From assembly GCA_003280135.1 (NCBI GenBank), contig QCFW01000001.1:1-64000 (forward strand): 64,000 nt of DNA, given 5' to 3'. This document shows, in pieces, positions 36,256 through 43,702 of the stretch. How positions within the stretch are numbered: the stretch's first letter is position 1; each line of letters opens with the position of its first letter. The notes below the pieces were generated by a model. The model had not been told where the DNA came from, did not search any database, and was given only the letters and a program-made list of their open reading frames with translations. The stretch is from Prochlorococcus sp. AG-363-N16 (GTDB lineage: Bacteria; Cyanobacteriota; Cyanobacteriia; PCC-6307; Cyanobiaceae). A program made the translations under genes and the position numbers.

Positions 36256-36318
36256 ATTCCCTTTCTAGCTGATTTATCTCAAGCTTTCATTTGGCCGCTA
36301 AGGCTGCATAATTCAGAT

Positions 36319-36801
36319 ATGAAACGCTTACTGATAGCACCGTTAATACTTGGATTTACTGCACCTGTTCAGGCGAGGCCTCCGGGTGTGAAACCAGATT
36401 TAAAAGTTGGACAATGCATTGAAACAACCGTTCAAAAGCTTTTTACAAGATGGCCTAAAGAATTTTATTCAGATGAGGTTATAGAAAAATATGGCGTAGG
36501 TTGGGAAGATCAAACAGGGATAATTAAGTTTTCAAATAATCTAACTGTTTATCTATACAGAAATCTAAAGGCTACAAATAGCAAATGGACTCCCCTCACA
36601 ACAAATGGCTCACTAGATTTTAAAGATGCAAAAAACATGTACCAAAATGGCGACAAAATAAAGGTATGTTTAGAATTTATCCCTACCGAATGTAGAAAGT
36701 TTGTTCCAGATGGCAGAGGGGAAATTTATTCGCTCACAAATCAAAGAACCAGAAAGACACATTATGGACATTACGGAAGGAACCAATGTGGAGGAGCATA
36801 A
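36319..36801 (+). CDS. Secreted hypothetical protein
   Basis: I start at MKRLLIAPLILGFTAPVQA (160 aa), a signal peptide of the MKRLL type common in this window; the track's start is 28 codons earlier, overlapping the divergent gene. The mature part has a Cys pair and ends with NQRTRKTHYGHYGRNQCGGA. No domain recognised. Starts the plus-strand island operon. Confidence 0.6.
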   Translation: MKRLLIAPLILGFTAPVQARPPGVKPDLKVGQCIETTVQKLFTRWPKEFYSDEVIEKYGVGWEDQTGIIKFSNNLTVYLYRNLKATNSKWTPLTTNGSLDFKDAKNMYQNGDKIKVCLEFIPTECRKFVPDGRGEIYSLTNQRTRKTHYGHYGRNQCGGA

Positions 36802-36807
36802 GAGACG

Positions 36808-37071
36808 ATGACTCCTAAAAAATTGACAAAAGAGCAACTAGCTCATCTTGAGGAGATTCGTAATTCATATCAGGAGTTACGTAAGCCAGCACCTGAGGGC
36901 TTAAGCGTAATACTGTCCGACCCCGAAGGTGTAATCGCATCAAAAGAAGAAAGAGAAAAACGTTGGGCAGCTGAGAAACTTAAAGCTAAAAAATTCAGAA
37001 AAAAAATAAGACGGTATCTATATGTAGCTTTGATAATTATTGGAGCTATTCTTGTGATCTTGAAAACTTAA
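36808..37071 (+). CDS. Helical protein with a C-terminal membrane anchor
   Basis: The 87-aa protein begins MTPKKLTKEQLAHLEEIRNS and ends with a membrane helix (YLYVALIIIGAILVILKT) after a Lys/Arg-rich region. It follows the secreted gene by 6 bases. Function unknown. Confidence 0.55.
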   Translation: MTPKKLTKEQLAHLEEIRNSYQELRKPAPEGLSVILSDPEGVIASKEEREKRWAAEKLKAKKFRKKIRRYLYVALIIIGAILVILKT

Positions 37072-37085
37072 GTCAAAACCAATAA

Positions 37086-37565
37086 ATGAAGCTCATAAGA
37101 AAAAGAATAAGCCAGGTATTAGACGGTTTATTTCCTCAATGGAATAAATACCCTGATAGATATATTTTGGGAGCCATCTTTCTTGTTTGGATTACTGAAG
37201 GACCTTTGGGGTATCTCGATAAAATCACTGTTCATAGCCATGTTCCTAGATATTCGCCACAAAATGCTGCAGAGAAATGCTTGGAAACAGTCAATGCTGC
37301 ATTAAAGGGGAAAGGGCCTGCAAGCTACGATTTTTCCATAGCAGAATCAAAGGGACCATTGATTGAAAGCGGATGTATTTATGACCAATGGGATAGGTGG
37401 GGTAGGAGATTTGATGGAAAATTTCATAGTTATATAGTTTTTAAAAATAAATACAAAGGAGGAAAAGAAGAGAGGTGGTTTATTAGTAGCTTCGCTGTTG
37501 ATAGACCATGGTGGGGGGGCAGACCAACAGCACCAATTCTTCACGACAGGATGAAAATTAAATAG
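37086..37565 (+). CDS. Membrane-anchored hypothetical protein
   Basis: The 159-aa protein has an N-terminal basic stretch and a helix (RYILGAIFLVWITEGPLGYL), then a globular domain with Trp-rich loops (IYDQWDRWGRRFDGKFHSY, RPWWGGRPTAP) and two Cys. No family recognised. Third gene of the 36.3-37.6 kb operon, just before an att-like site. Confidence 0.55.
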   Translation: MKLIRKRISQVLDGLFPQWNKYPDRYILGAIFLVWITEGPLGYLDKITVHSHVPRYSPQNAAEKCLETVNAALKGKGPASYDFSIAESKGPLIESGCIYDQWDRWGRRFDGKFHSYIVFKNKYKGGKEERWFISSFAVDRPWWGGRPTAPILHDRMKIK

Positions 37566-37626
37566 GGGGTCCCTCTGACGGAAAACCATTGTGGGTCGTC
37601 CGAAGGCTCGAAAAATTCAGACTGGT

Positions 37627-37644
37627 TCTCCCAAAGCACTAGGT
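37627..37644 (+). repeat. tRNA-Pro anticodon-arm fragment with inverted loop
   Basis: TCTCCCAAAGCACTAGGT. Read against tRNA-Pro, the right half (GCACTAGGT) matches directly, while CTCCCAAAGC matches the reverse complement of the anticodon loop. It is followed by the paired GGCGCT element at 37652. Confidence 0.55.
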
Positions 37645-37651
37645 GGCTGAG

Positions 37652-37674
37652 GGGGCGCTGTAGGGGGCGCTAGA
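37652..37674 (+). repeat. Tandem GGCGCT element, second copy
   Basis: Exact 23-bp copy of 35435-35457 (two GGGCGCT units separated by GTAG, ending AGA). The 38 bases normally found between the tRNA core and this element are missing here. Confidence 0.75.
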
Positions 37675-37800
37675 AAGTTCTAATCCCTTTAAATATGTTC
37701 TAATTTCTTGCGATATTGAGTCTCAAATCGATTTGCATGACTTCTTCTACTCCTTTGATAGCAATGCTTTTTGAGGATTCTCATCTTTTACGACCATGTC

Positions 37801-37852
37801 CTTTGGGAGCACTAGGTCGCAGGTTCGAATCCTGTCGCCCCGACTAGGTTTT
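37801..37852 (+). repeat. att-like repeat, internal copy (tRNA-Pro 3' half)
   Basis: 52 bases identical to 35363-35414, from the anticodon loop through the T arm and 3' end, with no 5' half, so it is not a functional tRNA. Another paired element (GTGCT AAAGGA GTGCT) follows at about 37875-37890. Confidence 0.9.
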
Positions 37853-38063
37853 GAAGGAATGGTAAAAATGGTTGTGCTAAAGGAGTGCTAAAAGCTTTTT
37901 GGGTATGACTGCTTTTTATGCGGACTGATATTGGTTAGCACTAATTTCGGGCCTTCGTACGACCCATATTAGAAAGCCTTATAAAGTACCTTGGTCAATA
38001 AAAAGGGACTGCAATAGCCCCTAAAGAAATCGACTGTCAACCGAGCTTTGACTATATCAAGGC

Positions 38064-38507
38064 CTAATCAACTTTGACAGGAAGAGTTGTTTTCTTGCCC
38101 TTAGCTCCTGCAGAAGCAACAAAAACCAGAGCCTCTTCATTACCATTATTTTCACAGTAATGAACTGTATCTTGAGGTGAAGCAAAGCTATCTCCGGGGC
38201 CTGCTTTTAGTACTTTTCCATCACTTGTTTCACAAGAAAGAGTTCCTCTTACTAAATACACAATCCCAGGTTGTGGATGGAAGTGAAGTGGAGTTTTAAA
38301 ACCAGGCTGAGCAGTTATTTTTTCGAGTTTCATTTGTGCTTGACCTCTTGGGTATTTAAATGAATCTCCATTCCATGATTCAGTTGCAGTAATAAGAGTC
38401 TCAATAACCACAGGTTCAATAGTCTTAGATGAATCTTTTTTTGATGTACAGGCTGCTATTGGGAAAATCATTCCAGCAGTAAGTGTAAAAAGGATAAATC
38501 GTTTCAT
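38064..38507 (-). CDS. Cupin-domain lipoprotein
   Basis: I start at MKRFILFTLTAGMIFPIAAC; the lipobox PIAAC makes a lipidated, membrane-anchored protein of 147 aa. The mature region is one cupin: PLHFHPQPGIVYLVRGTLSC with metal His, then GPGDSFASPQDTVHYCEN. The function could be a metal-binding or enzymatic sensor; substrate unknown. Its start is 69 bases from the divergent 51-aa gene. Confidence 0.72.
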   Translation of the reverse strand: MKRFILFTLTAGMIFPIAACTSKKDSSKTIEPVVIETLITATESWNGDSFKYPRGQAQMKLEKITAQPGFKTPLHFHPQPGIVYLVRGTLSCETSDGKVLKAGPGDSFASPQDTVHYCENNGNEEALVFVASAGAKGKKTTLPVKVD

Positions 38508-38575
38508 AGGATTAAGTAAGTCGCAGCGCAGAGCTTGTTGGCTCTCCATCGACACTAAAGCATTTTTTAAATCTA

Positions 38576-38731
38576 ATGAACAGCACTAAAGCGTCCCCGA
38601 AGGACGAGGTGATTACTTCTGTTTGCGAGTTGGTCGATCAGCAAGAAGCGGTAATCAAAAACCTCAAAGAACAACAACAAGCCCTTATTTATTTTTTAGG
38701 AGGTCTAACGATTATTTCTCTAATCTTTTGA
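38576..38731 (+). CDS. Small tail-anchored protein (51 aa)
   Basis: Not in the track. Frame MNSTKASPKDEVITSVCELV, a helical Gln-rich region (LVDQQEAVIKNLKEQQQAL), then a membrane tail IYFLGGLTIISLIF. The same tail is found alone at 44021-44062, which supports it as a real island gene with a dispersed fragment. Confidence 0.6.
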   Translation: MNSTKASPKDEVITSVCELVDQQEAVIKNLKEQQQALIYFLGGLTIISLIF

Positions 38732-38822
38732 AACTGCTTTTCCAAAAAGCGAATAACAGAATCAGGAATGGGTTTATTGATAGGCATGATTATTTGCCTA
38801 CAACACAGTGGAAACTCTTTAA

Positions 38823-39017
38823 TCATGGGGGGTTACATTCTCCTTCCCAATTTTTTCCTTCTTTTTCACATGCTTCAGCACTTGGCATTTCTATTTTTTC
38901 CAAATTTCCAAAAATCTTTGTATGTGTACCCCAAGCAATAATCAACCAATGACTCTAGGCATTAGCGGTACTAGGGAGTGCAAGTGCAGCGATTATCGGA
39001 AGTAATAAGCTTTTCAT
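38823..39017 (-). pseudogene. Small secreted protein gene with an in-frame stop after the signal peptide
   Basis: The minus strand encodes MKSLLLPIIAALALPSTANA, then TAG, then an open frame of 43 codons: SHWLIIAWGTHTKIFGNLEK to CNPP. The signal peptide and mature part are in the same frame and match the small secreted family of picocyanobacteria. The single TAG at 38955-38957 breaks it. It may be a point mutation or an error; read-through is not shown. Confidence 0.6.
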
Positions 39018-39024
39018 ATTTGAA

Positions 39025-39174
39025 TTATGCAGCCTTAGCAGCTTTATTTCTTTTAGCGTAAAGATCAGCCCAATGAGTCTTCTGCCTTTCTCGCGCTTGT
39101 TCAAAGGCTTTGTCAGTAGTAGCTGCTGATGCCCATGGATAAGCTTTTATATTAGAGTCCAGTCCATGTTCCAT
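39025..39174 (-). CDS. Small Ala-rich hypothetical protein (49 aa)
   Basis: Frame MEHGLDSNIKAYPWASAATT, ending AKRNKAAKAA. Helical and Ala-rich, with a Trp in HWADL. Too short for the track. No function seen. Confidence 0.45.
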   Translation of the reverse strand: MEHGLDSNIKAYPWASAATTDKAFEQARERQKTHWADLYAKRNKAAKAA

Positions 39175-39250
39175 TGATTCAGCGACACTTCGACTTAGAG
39201 ATCAATCAGAGCAATGGATATAAACTTGTTTTGTTTGACAGAGATCAGAA

Positions 39251-39865
39251 ATGAACATAACCAAGTTTCTATTAATAGATGCCTCATTAATGCTGATAGG
39301 AGTTCCTTTGTTTTTGATAATTCAAAGTAGCAAAGCTAAAGCTTCTCTAATAGAAAATCTGAATGATGCTGGATCGGTAAAGCTGTTTTCTATGAATCTT
39401 CCTGGTAACAAAGAATTGGCGGAACTTGAAAAAGTGGCCAAGAGGGATGGAAGTGGAATTGAACCTCACTCTTTGATTGGCCTTTGGAAATTTTTTTCTG
39501 TATGGAAGCAAAAAAATGACAATGAAGATTTAATTTCAAGTTCTTTCCTTAGGCTTTTTGTCGCAAGCTTAGAGATCAAAAAAGATAAATCCAATCAGTT
39601 ATTTATTACTAATTCCATCCAGTTTGGATCGCTATCAATCCGATTTAGAGGTTATGGCAAGGTGAAAGGAAAACAACCGTTATTACCTTTCTATTTTGAT
39701 TGCATAGAACTTAAGGCTGGCTCAAGGATTTTATTTAGTAGATCTTTGGAGAAACCAGAAGAAGAAAACATGCCTTTTTTTGCATTGATTTCGATAGAAG
39801 AAAATGGCAAATGGCTTTCAGCAAGAGGGCGTGGAGGTGGACTTGCCCTTTGGGTAAAAGGTTAA
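39251..39865 (+). CDS. Hypothetical protein, possibly fibrillin/PAP-like
   Basis: The 204-aa protein has an N-terminal hydrophobic segment (LLIDASLMLIGVPLFLII). Its C-terminal half includes SIRFRGYGKVKGKQPLLPFY and ALISIEENGKWLSARGRGGG, which is reminiscent of beta-barrel plastid-lipid-associated (fibrillin-type) proteins, but I cannot confirm it. It should be membrane-attached. Confidence 0.5.
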   Translation: MNITKFLLIDASLMLIGVPLFLIIQSSKAKASLIENLNDAGSVKLFSMNLPGNKELAELEKVAKRDGSGIEPHSLIGLWKFFSVWKQKNDNEDLISSSFLRLFVASLEIKKDKSNQLFITNSIQFGSLSIRFRGYGKVKGKQPLLPFYFDCIELKAGSRILFSRSLEKPEEENMPFFALISIEENGKWLSARGRGGGLALWVKG

Positions 39866-39892
39866 AATTAATCTTCTAAAACTTAAATGCCG

Positions 39893-39941
39893 CAGTGTTT
39901 TGGGGTACTAGGTTGCAGGTCCCAATACTGTCGCCCCGATC
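39893..39941 (+). repeat. Degenerate tRNA-Pro 3' fragment
   Basis: Compared with the tRNA, CAGTGTTTTGGGGTACTAGG then TTGCAGGTCCCAATACTGTC then GCCCCGA: several substitutions but the same layout. It looks like an old att site. Confidence 0.55.
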
Positions 39942-39957
39942 AGTATTGGCAAGGGAT

Positions 39958-40131
39958 CTAAGCGAAGGGTAAAATAGGGTCAAAACTTACTTTGCAAATA
40001 TTCCCTTTCTTGCCGCACCAAACTTCAAATGTTTGCTTTTGATATTTAGTATTCTCTGCCTCTTTTAAATCAGTATTAACAGTAGTAGGGAGTGCAATAG
40101 CTACAAGTAGTGGAAGTAGTAAGCGTTTCAT
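39958..40131 (-). CDS. Small secreted protein (57 aa)
   Basis: Frame MKRLLLPLLVAIALPTTVNT, then a mature part with a Cys pair (WCGKKGNICKVSF). The signal peptide closely resembles those at 38823-39017 and 43683-43946. Its start overlaps the stop of the upstream gene (ATGA). Confidence 0.6.
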   Translation of the reverse strand: MKRLLLPLLVAIALPTTVNTDLKEAENTKYQKQTFEVWCGKKGNICKVSFDPILPFA

Positions 40132-40316
40132 TTCTTTGCTTTCTTTAGCCCAAGCATTTCTGCCATTTTGCCAGTAAAAGTAAAATAGCCAATTGCTCCA
40201 ATAAACAATAAAAACGCAATCAGATTTGGAACTATCCCTCCAATAATTTGAGCTTCTCCAAAACTTAGAAACATGATCACTACAAATACCCTTGCCCAGT
40301 TATCAGTAAAGCTCAT
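40128..40316 (-). CDS. Small membrane protein (62 aa)
   Basis: I start at MSFTDNWARVFVVIMFLSFG; two membrane segments follow (VFVVIMFLSFGEAQ and LIAFLLFIGAIGYFTF). ATGA overlaps both upstream and downstream genes. The track's version adds ten residues. Confidence 0.6.
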   Translation of the reverse strand: MSFTDNWARVFVVIMFLSFGEAQIIGGIVPNLIAFLLFIGAIGYFTFTGKMAEMLGLKKAKK

Positions 40317-40447
40317 TTGCTTAGCCCTGAGAAGAAAAAGAACCAAGTAAAGACAATCACGTTTAATGCAACTGTTAAAGAGATTGCAATGACCTTGAAA
40401 GTTTTCCCAACTTCTTCGGTCTTTGGATTTAATTTGACTCTTGCCAT
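40313..40447 (-). CDS. Small single-helix membrane protein (44 aa)
   Basis: Frame MARVKLNPKTEEVGKTFKVI then a membrane helix (SLTVALNVIVFTWFFFF). First gene of a tight three-gene minus-strand group sharing ATGA junctions. It begins ~30 bases from the third att-like copy. Confidence 0.6.
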   Translation of the reverse strand: MARVKLNPKTEEVGKTFKVIAISLTVALNVIVFTWFFFFSGLSK

Positions 40448-40477
40448 ATATCTATTATGCCAATGACATTAAATTGT

Positions 40478-40530
40478 TTTGGGAGCACTAGGTCGCAGGT
40501 TCGAATCCTGTCGCCCTGACTAGGTTTTCA
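40478..40530 (+). repeat. att-like repeat, distal copy (tRNA-Pro 3' half)
   Basis: Matches 35363-35414 except one C-to-T change in CGCCCTGA. The similarity continues for ~75 bases after the tRNA fragment: a paired GTAGCT element (40550-40570) and CTCTATGACTTGGTTCTTTT resemble 35435-35495. It is the likely outer boundary (attR-like) of the island. Confidence 0.9.
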
Positions 40531-40655
40531 CAGTCTCAAATTGCGAAAAGGTAGCTTTAGGGGTAGCTAGATTGTTATAAGCTACCTCTATGACTTGGTT
40601 CTTTTTTAGTTAATTCTCTAAATCTGAGGAAGATGAATTCAGTCTTGAGCAAGAG

Positions 40656-41408
40656 ATGAGTCGATTGCGTAATCTTTTATATGAGCAAATAGGGAACCAA
40701 ACTAGGTAATGTCATACATCTAGATTCAACAAAGCAAGTGGAATTGCTATTGTAGTTTCAATACTTCTGGCGGTCTTAGAAACAGAGAGTGATATAGAAC
40801 CGCAATTTGGGAAAATAATTCGCCATATTGATCTGTTCATAGGACTTCTTTTTTGTATCGAGTACTTTTGTTTTCTTTGGGTTTCTCCTCTGCAGCACCG
40901 GTATGGAAGAGGAATCAAAGGTGCTATTGGTTACATTTTTTCTCCACTAGCAATTATTGATGCGATAGCGATATTTCCAACATTCGTTGGCGCTCTTGGT
41001 TCTCAGTTCTATATTCTTCGTGTCATTCGTCTACTTAGAATTGCAAAAGTAGGAAGATTAAAAAGATTTCAGAAAAGCGTTTCTCACTTTAATTATGCAA
41101 TTAGTTCAAAGAGCCGTGAATTGCAATTGGCAGCAATTTACACAGGTATTCTTTTGCTTCTTAGTAGTACGTTGATGTATCTCGTTGAAGGGGGTATTCA
41201 ACCAGAGATTTTTGGTTCAATCCCAAGATGTATCTGGTGGGCAATAACCACTGTGACGACAGTAGGTTATGGAGATTCAATCCCAATTAGTGCGTTAGGG
41301 AAAATAGTTGCATCAATTACAACCCTTTTGGGTATTGGAGTTATAGCAGTTCCTATAGGGATAATTGCTGCAGGATTTACCGAGTCATTATCTAAAAAGA
41401 TTGATTAG
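40656..41408 (+). pseudogene. Voltage-gated K+ channel gene with an in-frame stop at codon 18
   Basis: The ATG at 40656 gives MSRLRNLLYEQIGNQTR, then TAA (40707-40709), and the same frame continues as an intact six-helix channel: S1 around AIVVSILLAVLE, an S4 with LRVIRLLRIAKVGRLKR, and the selectivity filter TTVGYGD. No ATG/GTG/TTG occurs between 40710 and 41120, so the ORF track shows only the last third. The most likely reading is a nonsense mutation. Other options are a sequencing error or non-standard initiation downstream. Confidence 0.7.
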
Positions 41409-41628
41409 GTTTGATCTAAATCAACTCTTTAAAAATATTGACTTTGACAACAAACTTTTCTGCAGAAGAAGTTTGCTACGAAGCTTGGCTTTAGAAAAAC
41501 GTTGCTTTCTTACATCTTTTAAATGGTAATCAATGAGATCTTAGTCAGGAATCTTTGTTATAACTGGTATCTCAAGTTCATCAGAGTTCACTAAAACCAG
41601 TTATTATAATTATCATTTCATAATTCTT

Positions 41629-42765
41629 TTGTTGAAACCAAAATTACTTTTACACATAGGTGACCATAAAACGGGAACAACTGCAATACAGAATTTTTGC
41701 AGGGCTCATTATAAAACTCTATTTAAAAAAGGTATATTTTATCCATACCCAATAAAATATCCAAGAAATTTTGATCCGGAAAATCCGCATATACCTCTTT
41801 TAATCAAAAGACACTATTATAATCAACGTAAAATATTTACAAGCATTCATGAAATAAAAAATGGTTCTGGTTTTTCAATAAGTGAAATAGAAAATATCTT
41901 ACGAAATTGGCAAGAAATATGTATTACTTACAATAAGAAGTTGTTTCTTAGTTGCGAAGCCATTAATCGACTTAAGTTAAGTATTAACGATGAAGAAGAA
42001 AGCAGAGTAGACTACTATCAATTAATAGATAATTTATTTAAGAACTATTTTGATATTCAGGTTATATTTATAGTTCGTAATCATGTCTCACTAGCGAATT
42101 CTCTTTATTTAGAAGGAGTACATTCTGGATCAATTAAAGGAGATGAAACAGTTGAGGACCTAATAAAGAAAAGGTCGTGGAAATTTAATTATATTAATAG
42201 AATTAAAGAAATTAATAGTGTTTTTCAAAACTTGTTAGTAAATTCTTATGAATCAATGTTGCTCGACAAGGATATTATACCTTCATTTCTTAAATTGCTA
42301 TCAATAAACGATTTTCATGAATTTGATAAAATTAATGATAGATCAAATAACATTATAAGAAAGTCTCTTAGCGCTAGAGATTGTATTCTTAAATTAGTTT
42401 TAAATAATATAAAAAAAGGCAACCTTACAAGAAAAGAAAACACGATAATATATGATTGGCTTTATTCTGATTTTGTACAGAATGTTTTACAGAAATATGT
42501 CAATTCAGAGAATAATAGTCTATGGAAACATGGAGCAAGTTCAAAAATTGACTTTTATAAATCTTGTGAAAATCAATTTGAATTTCTTAGAAATAAGTTT
42601 GATATTGATCTAAGCAATATGTATGATTTTAAAAAAGATAATGATTCATTTATAGGTTTTGCTAGTAACGAGTTGTTAACTGCTCTTTTAAAAGATAAGA
42701 AATTATTAAATAAAAAATATCATTCCATTAGAAATAGTCTTAAAAGAAAATTAGAAGCCAAATAG
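41629..42765 (+). CDS. Sulfotransferase-like protein
   Basis: The 378-aa protein begins LLLHIGDHKTGTTAIQNFCR, which is the 5'-phosphosulfate-binding loop pattern of PAPS-dependent sulfotransferases. The rest is weakly conserved (QVIFIVRNHVSLANSLYLEG fits the 3'-phosphate-binding strand and helix). Very AT-rich with Asn/Lys/Ile bias, suggesting recent acquisition. It may modify a surface polysaccharide or other acceptor. The start is TTG at 41629. Confidence 0.72.
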   Translation: MLKPKLLLHIGDHKTGTTAIQNFCRAHYKTLFKKGIFYPYPIKYPRNFDPENPHIPLLIKRHYYNQRKIFTSIHEIKNGSGFSISEIENILRNWQEICITYNKKLFLSCEAINRLKLSINDEEESRVDYYQLIDNLFKNYFDIQVIFIVRNHVSLANSLYLEGVHSGSIKGDETVEDLIKKRSWKFNYINRIKEINSVFQNLLVNSYESMLLDKDIIPSFLKLLSINDFHEFDKINDRSNNIIRKSLSARDCILKLVLNNIKKGNLTRKENTIIYDWLYSDFVQNVLQKYVNSENNSLWKHGASSKIDFYKSCENQFEFLRNKFDIDLSNMYDFKKDNDSFIGFASNELLTALLKDKKLLNKKYHSIRNSLKRKLEAK

Positions 42766-42766
42766 G

Positions 42767-42856
42767 ATTATATTACCTCCTGCTTTAACTGGGATTGCAA
42801 TACTTTATGTGCTAACTGCCGTTGGTTGTGTAGTTACTGCCCCTTTTATTTATTGA
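42767..42856 (+). pseudogene. Start-less small membrane frame
   Basis: Open frame reading ILPPALTGIAILYVLTAVGC then VVTAPFIY and stop, overlapping nothing after the sulfotransferase. It has no ATG/GTG/TTG at the expected beginning, only ATT ATA. Looks like the body of a one-helix peptide whose start is lost or non-standard. Confidence 0.3.
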
Positions 42857-42858
42857 TG

Positions 42859-43035
42859 TCATTCATCGCTTTGTTTCTTTTTCAATCGCTTGTATTCCTC
42901 ATGGAGAGAACCAAGTTTCATTGCATCAACAAAACCTCTTGGTCCATCTATTAGCAATTTCACGTCTTCAGGTTTATGCGCTTTTATCTCCAAAAATTCT
43001 TGTTGCCATGAAGTGTCTTGCCAATCAGTACTCAT
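42859..43035 (-). CDS. Small hypothetical protein (58 aa)
   Basis: Frame MSTDWQDTSWQQEFLEIKAH, then KPEDVKLLIDGPRGFVDAMK and a basic end. Below the track limit. Helical and acidic/basic mix. No function seen. Confidence 0.5.
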   Translation of the reverse strand: MSTDWQDTSWQQEFLEIKAHKPEDVKLLIDGPRGFVDAMKLGSLHEEYKRLKKKQSDE

Positions 43036-43177
43036 TTTTGTTGCTCAGTAAAGATTGCAAAGGGGCCTGCAATCCAATTCCAATACGCTGAAGGGAATCT
43101 GTATCCAAACCCCTCACTACCTCAACTTTACTCTTGTTGACGTTGATCCTTTATCATCTTTGTATGATGATTAATCA

Positions 43178-43342
43178 ATGACTCTTAGTTCTCATAGAAA
43201 ACACAAAATCTATATCGCAGCAACTATGAGATATGGTCTAGGTTCAAATGATCCAGAAGAAATTGCTTATTACGAAAAGATCAAGGAAGAGATGAAAAAA
43301 GATAGAGAACTGGGGAACATTGGGAAATCAAGAACGGATTAA
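43178..43342 (+). CDS. Small hypothetical protein (54 aa)
   Basis: Frame MTLSSHRKHKIYIAATMRYG followed by EEIAYYEKIKEEMKKDRELG. Charged and helical. It overlaps the end of the convergent gene at 43328 by 15 bases. Confidence 0.45.
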   Translation: MTLSSHRKHKIYIAATMRYGLGSNDPEEIAYYEKIKEEMKKDRELGNIGKSRTD

Positions 43343-43702
43343 TAGCTTTACTAGTGCAGGCTTATCAAGCCCTGTTGGACCGAGATTTCTTGATTTTGCT
43401 TCAATTTCGAATTTTGGAGAAGTTAGTTGATTTAACAAAAACTTAGATCTATTAGGTACAGGTGTTGGAGCTGGCTCAAAGAAGAATCCATCTTTAATGA
43501 GTACCCATAACGCAGCAGTAATACCAGTTTTTGCTTTTACCAGATGTTTGCTTAAAGACCAATAGATTTGATCATCATCCGCAACGATAGCTCTAGCTGT
43601 TGCAACGGAATTTAGTTTTCTAAATTTCACTGCGTTAGGTTCAATCTTTAGTCGCTGTAGTTGATCTAAAATATCGTCTCTTTTAAATGCTTGTATCACC
43701 AA
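43328..43702 (-). CDS. Hypothetical protein
   Basis: The 124-aa protein begins TTG (MVIQAFKRDDILDQLQRLKI) or at the GTG next to it. It includes VATARAIVADDDQIYWSLSK and ends GPTGLDKPALVKLLIRS, a possible SAP-like helix pair. Its start overlaps the 3' end of a broken secreted-protein gene on the same strand. No function known. Confidence 0.5.
   Translation of the reverse strand: MVIQAFKRDDILDQLQRLKIEPNAVKFRKLNSVATARAIVADDDQIYWSLSKHLVKAKTGITAALWVLIKDGFFFEPAPTPVPNRSKFLLNQLTSPKFEIEAKSRNLGPTGLDKPALVKLLIRS

Larger units (their letters stand above)
37566..38063. other. Gene-free stretch holding three att-related sequences
   Basis: No coding frame supported. It holds the inverted-loop fragment (37627), the paired GGCGCT element (37652) and a 52-bp tRNA-Pro repeat (37801). 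It looks like a recombination junction. Confidence 0.65.

Noticed and set aside
37801-37852. A second functional tRNA-Pro
   Set aside because: Only the 3' half is present; there is no D arm or 5' acceptor strand upstream.
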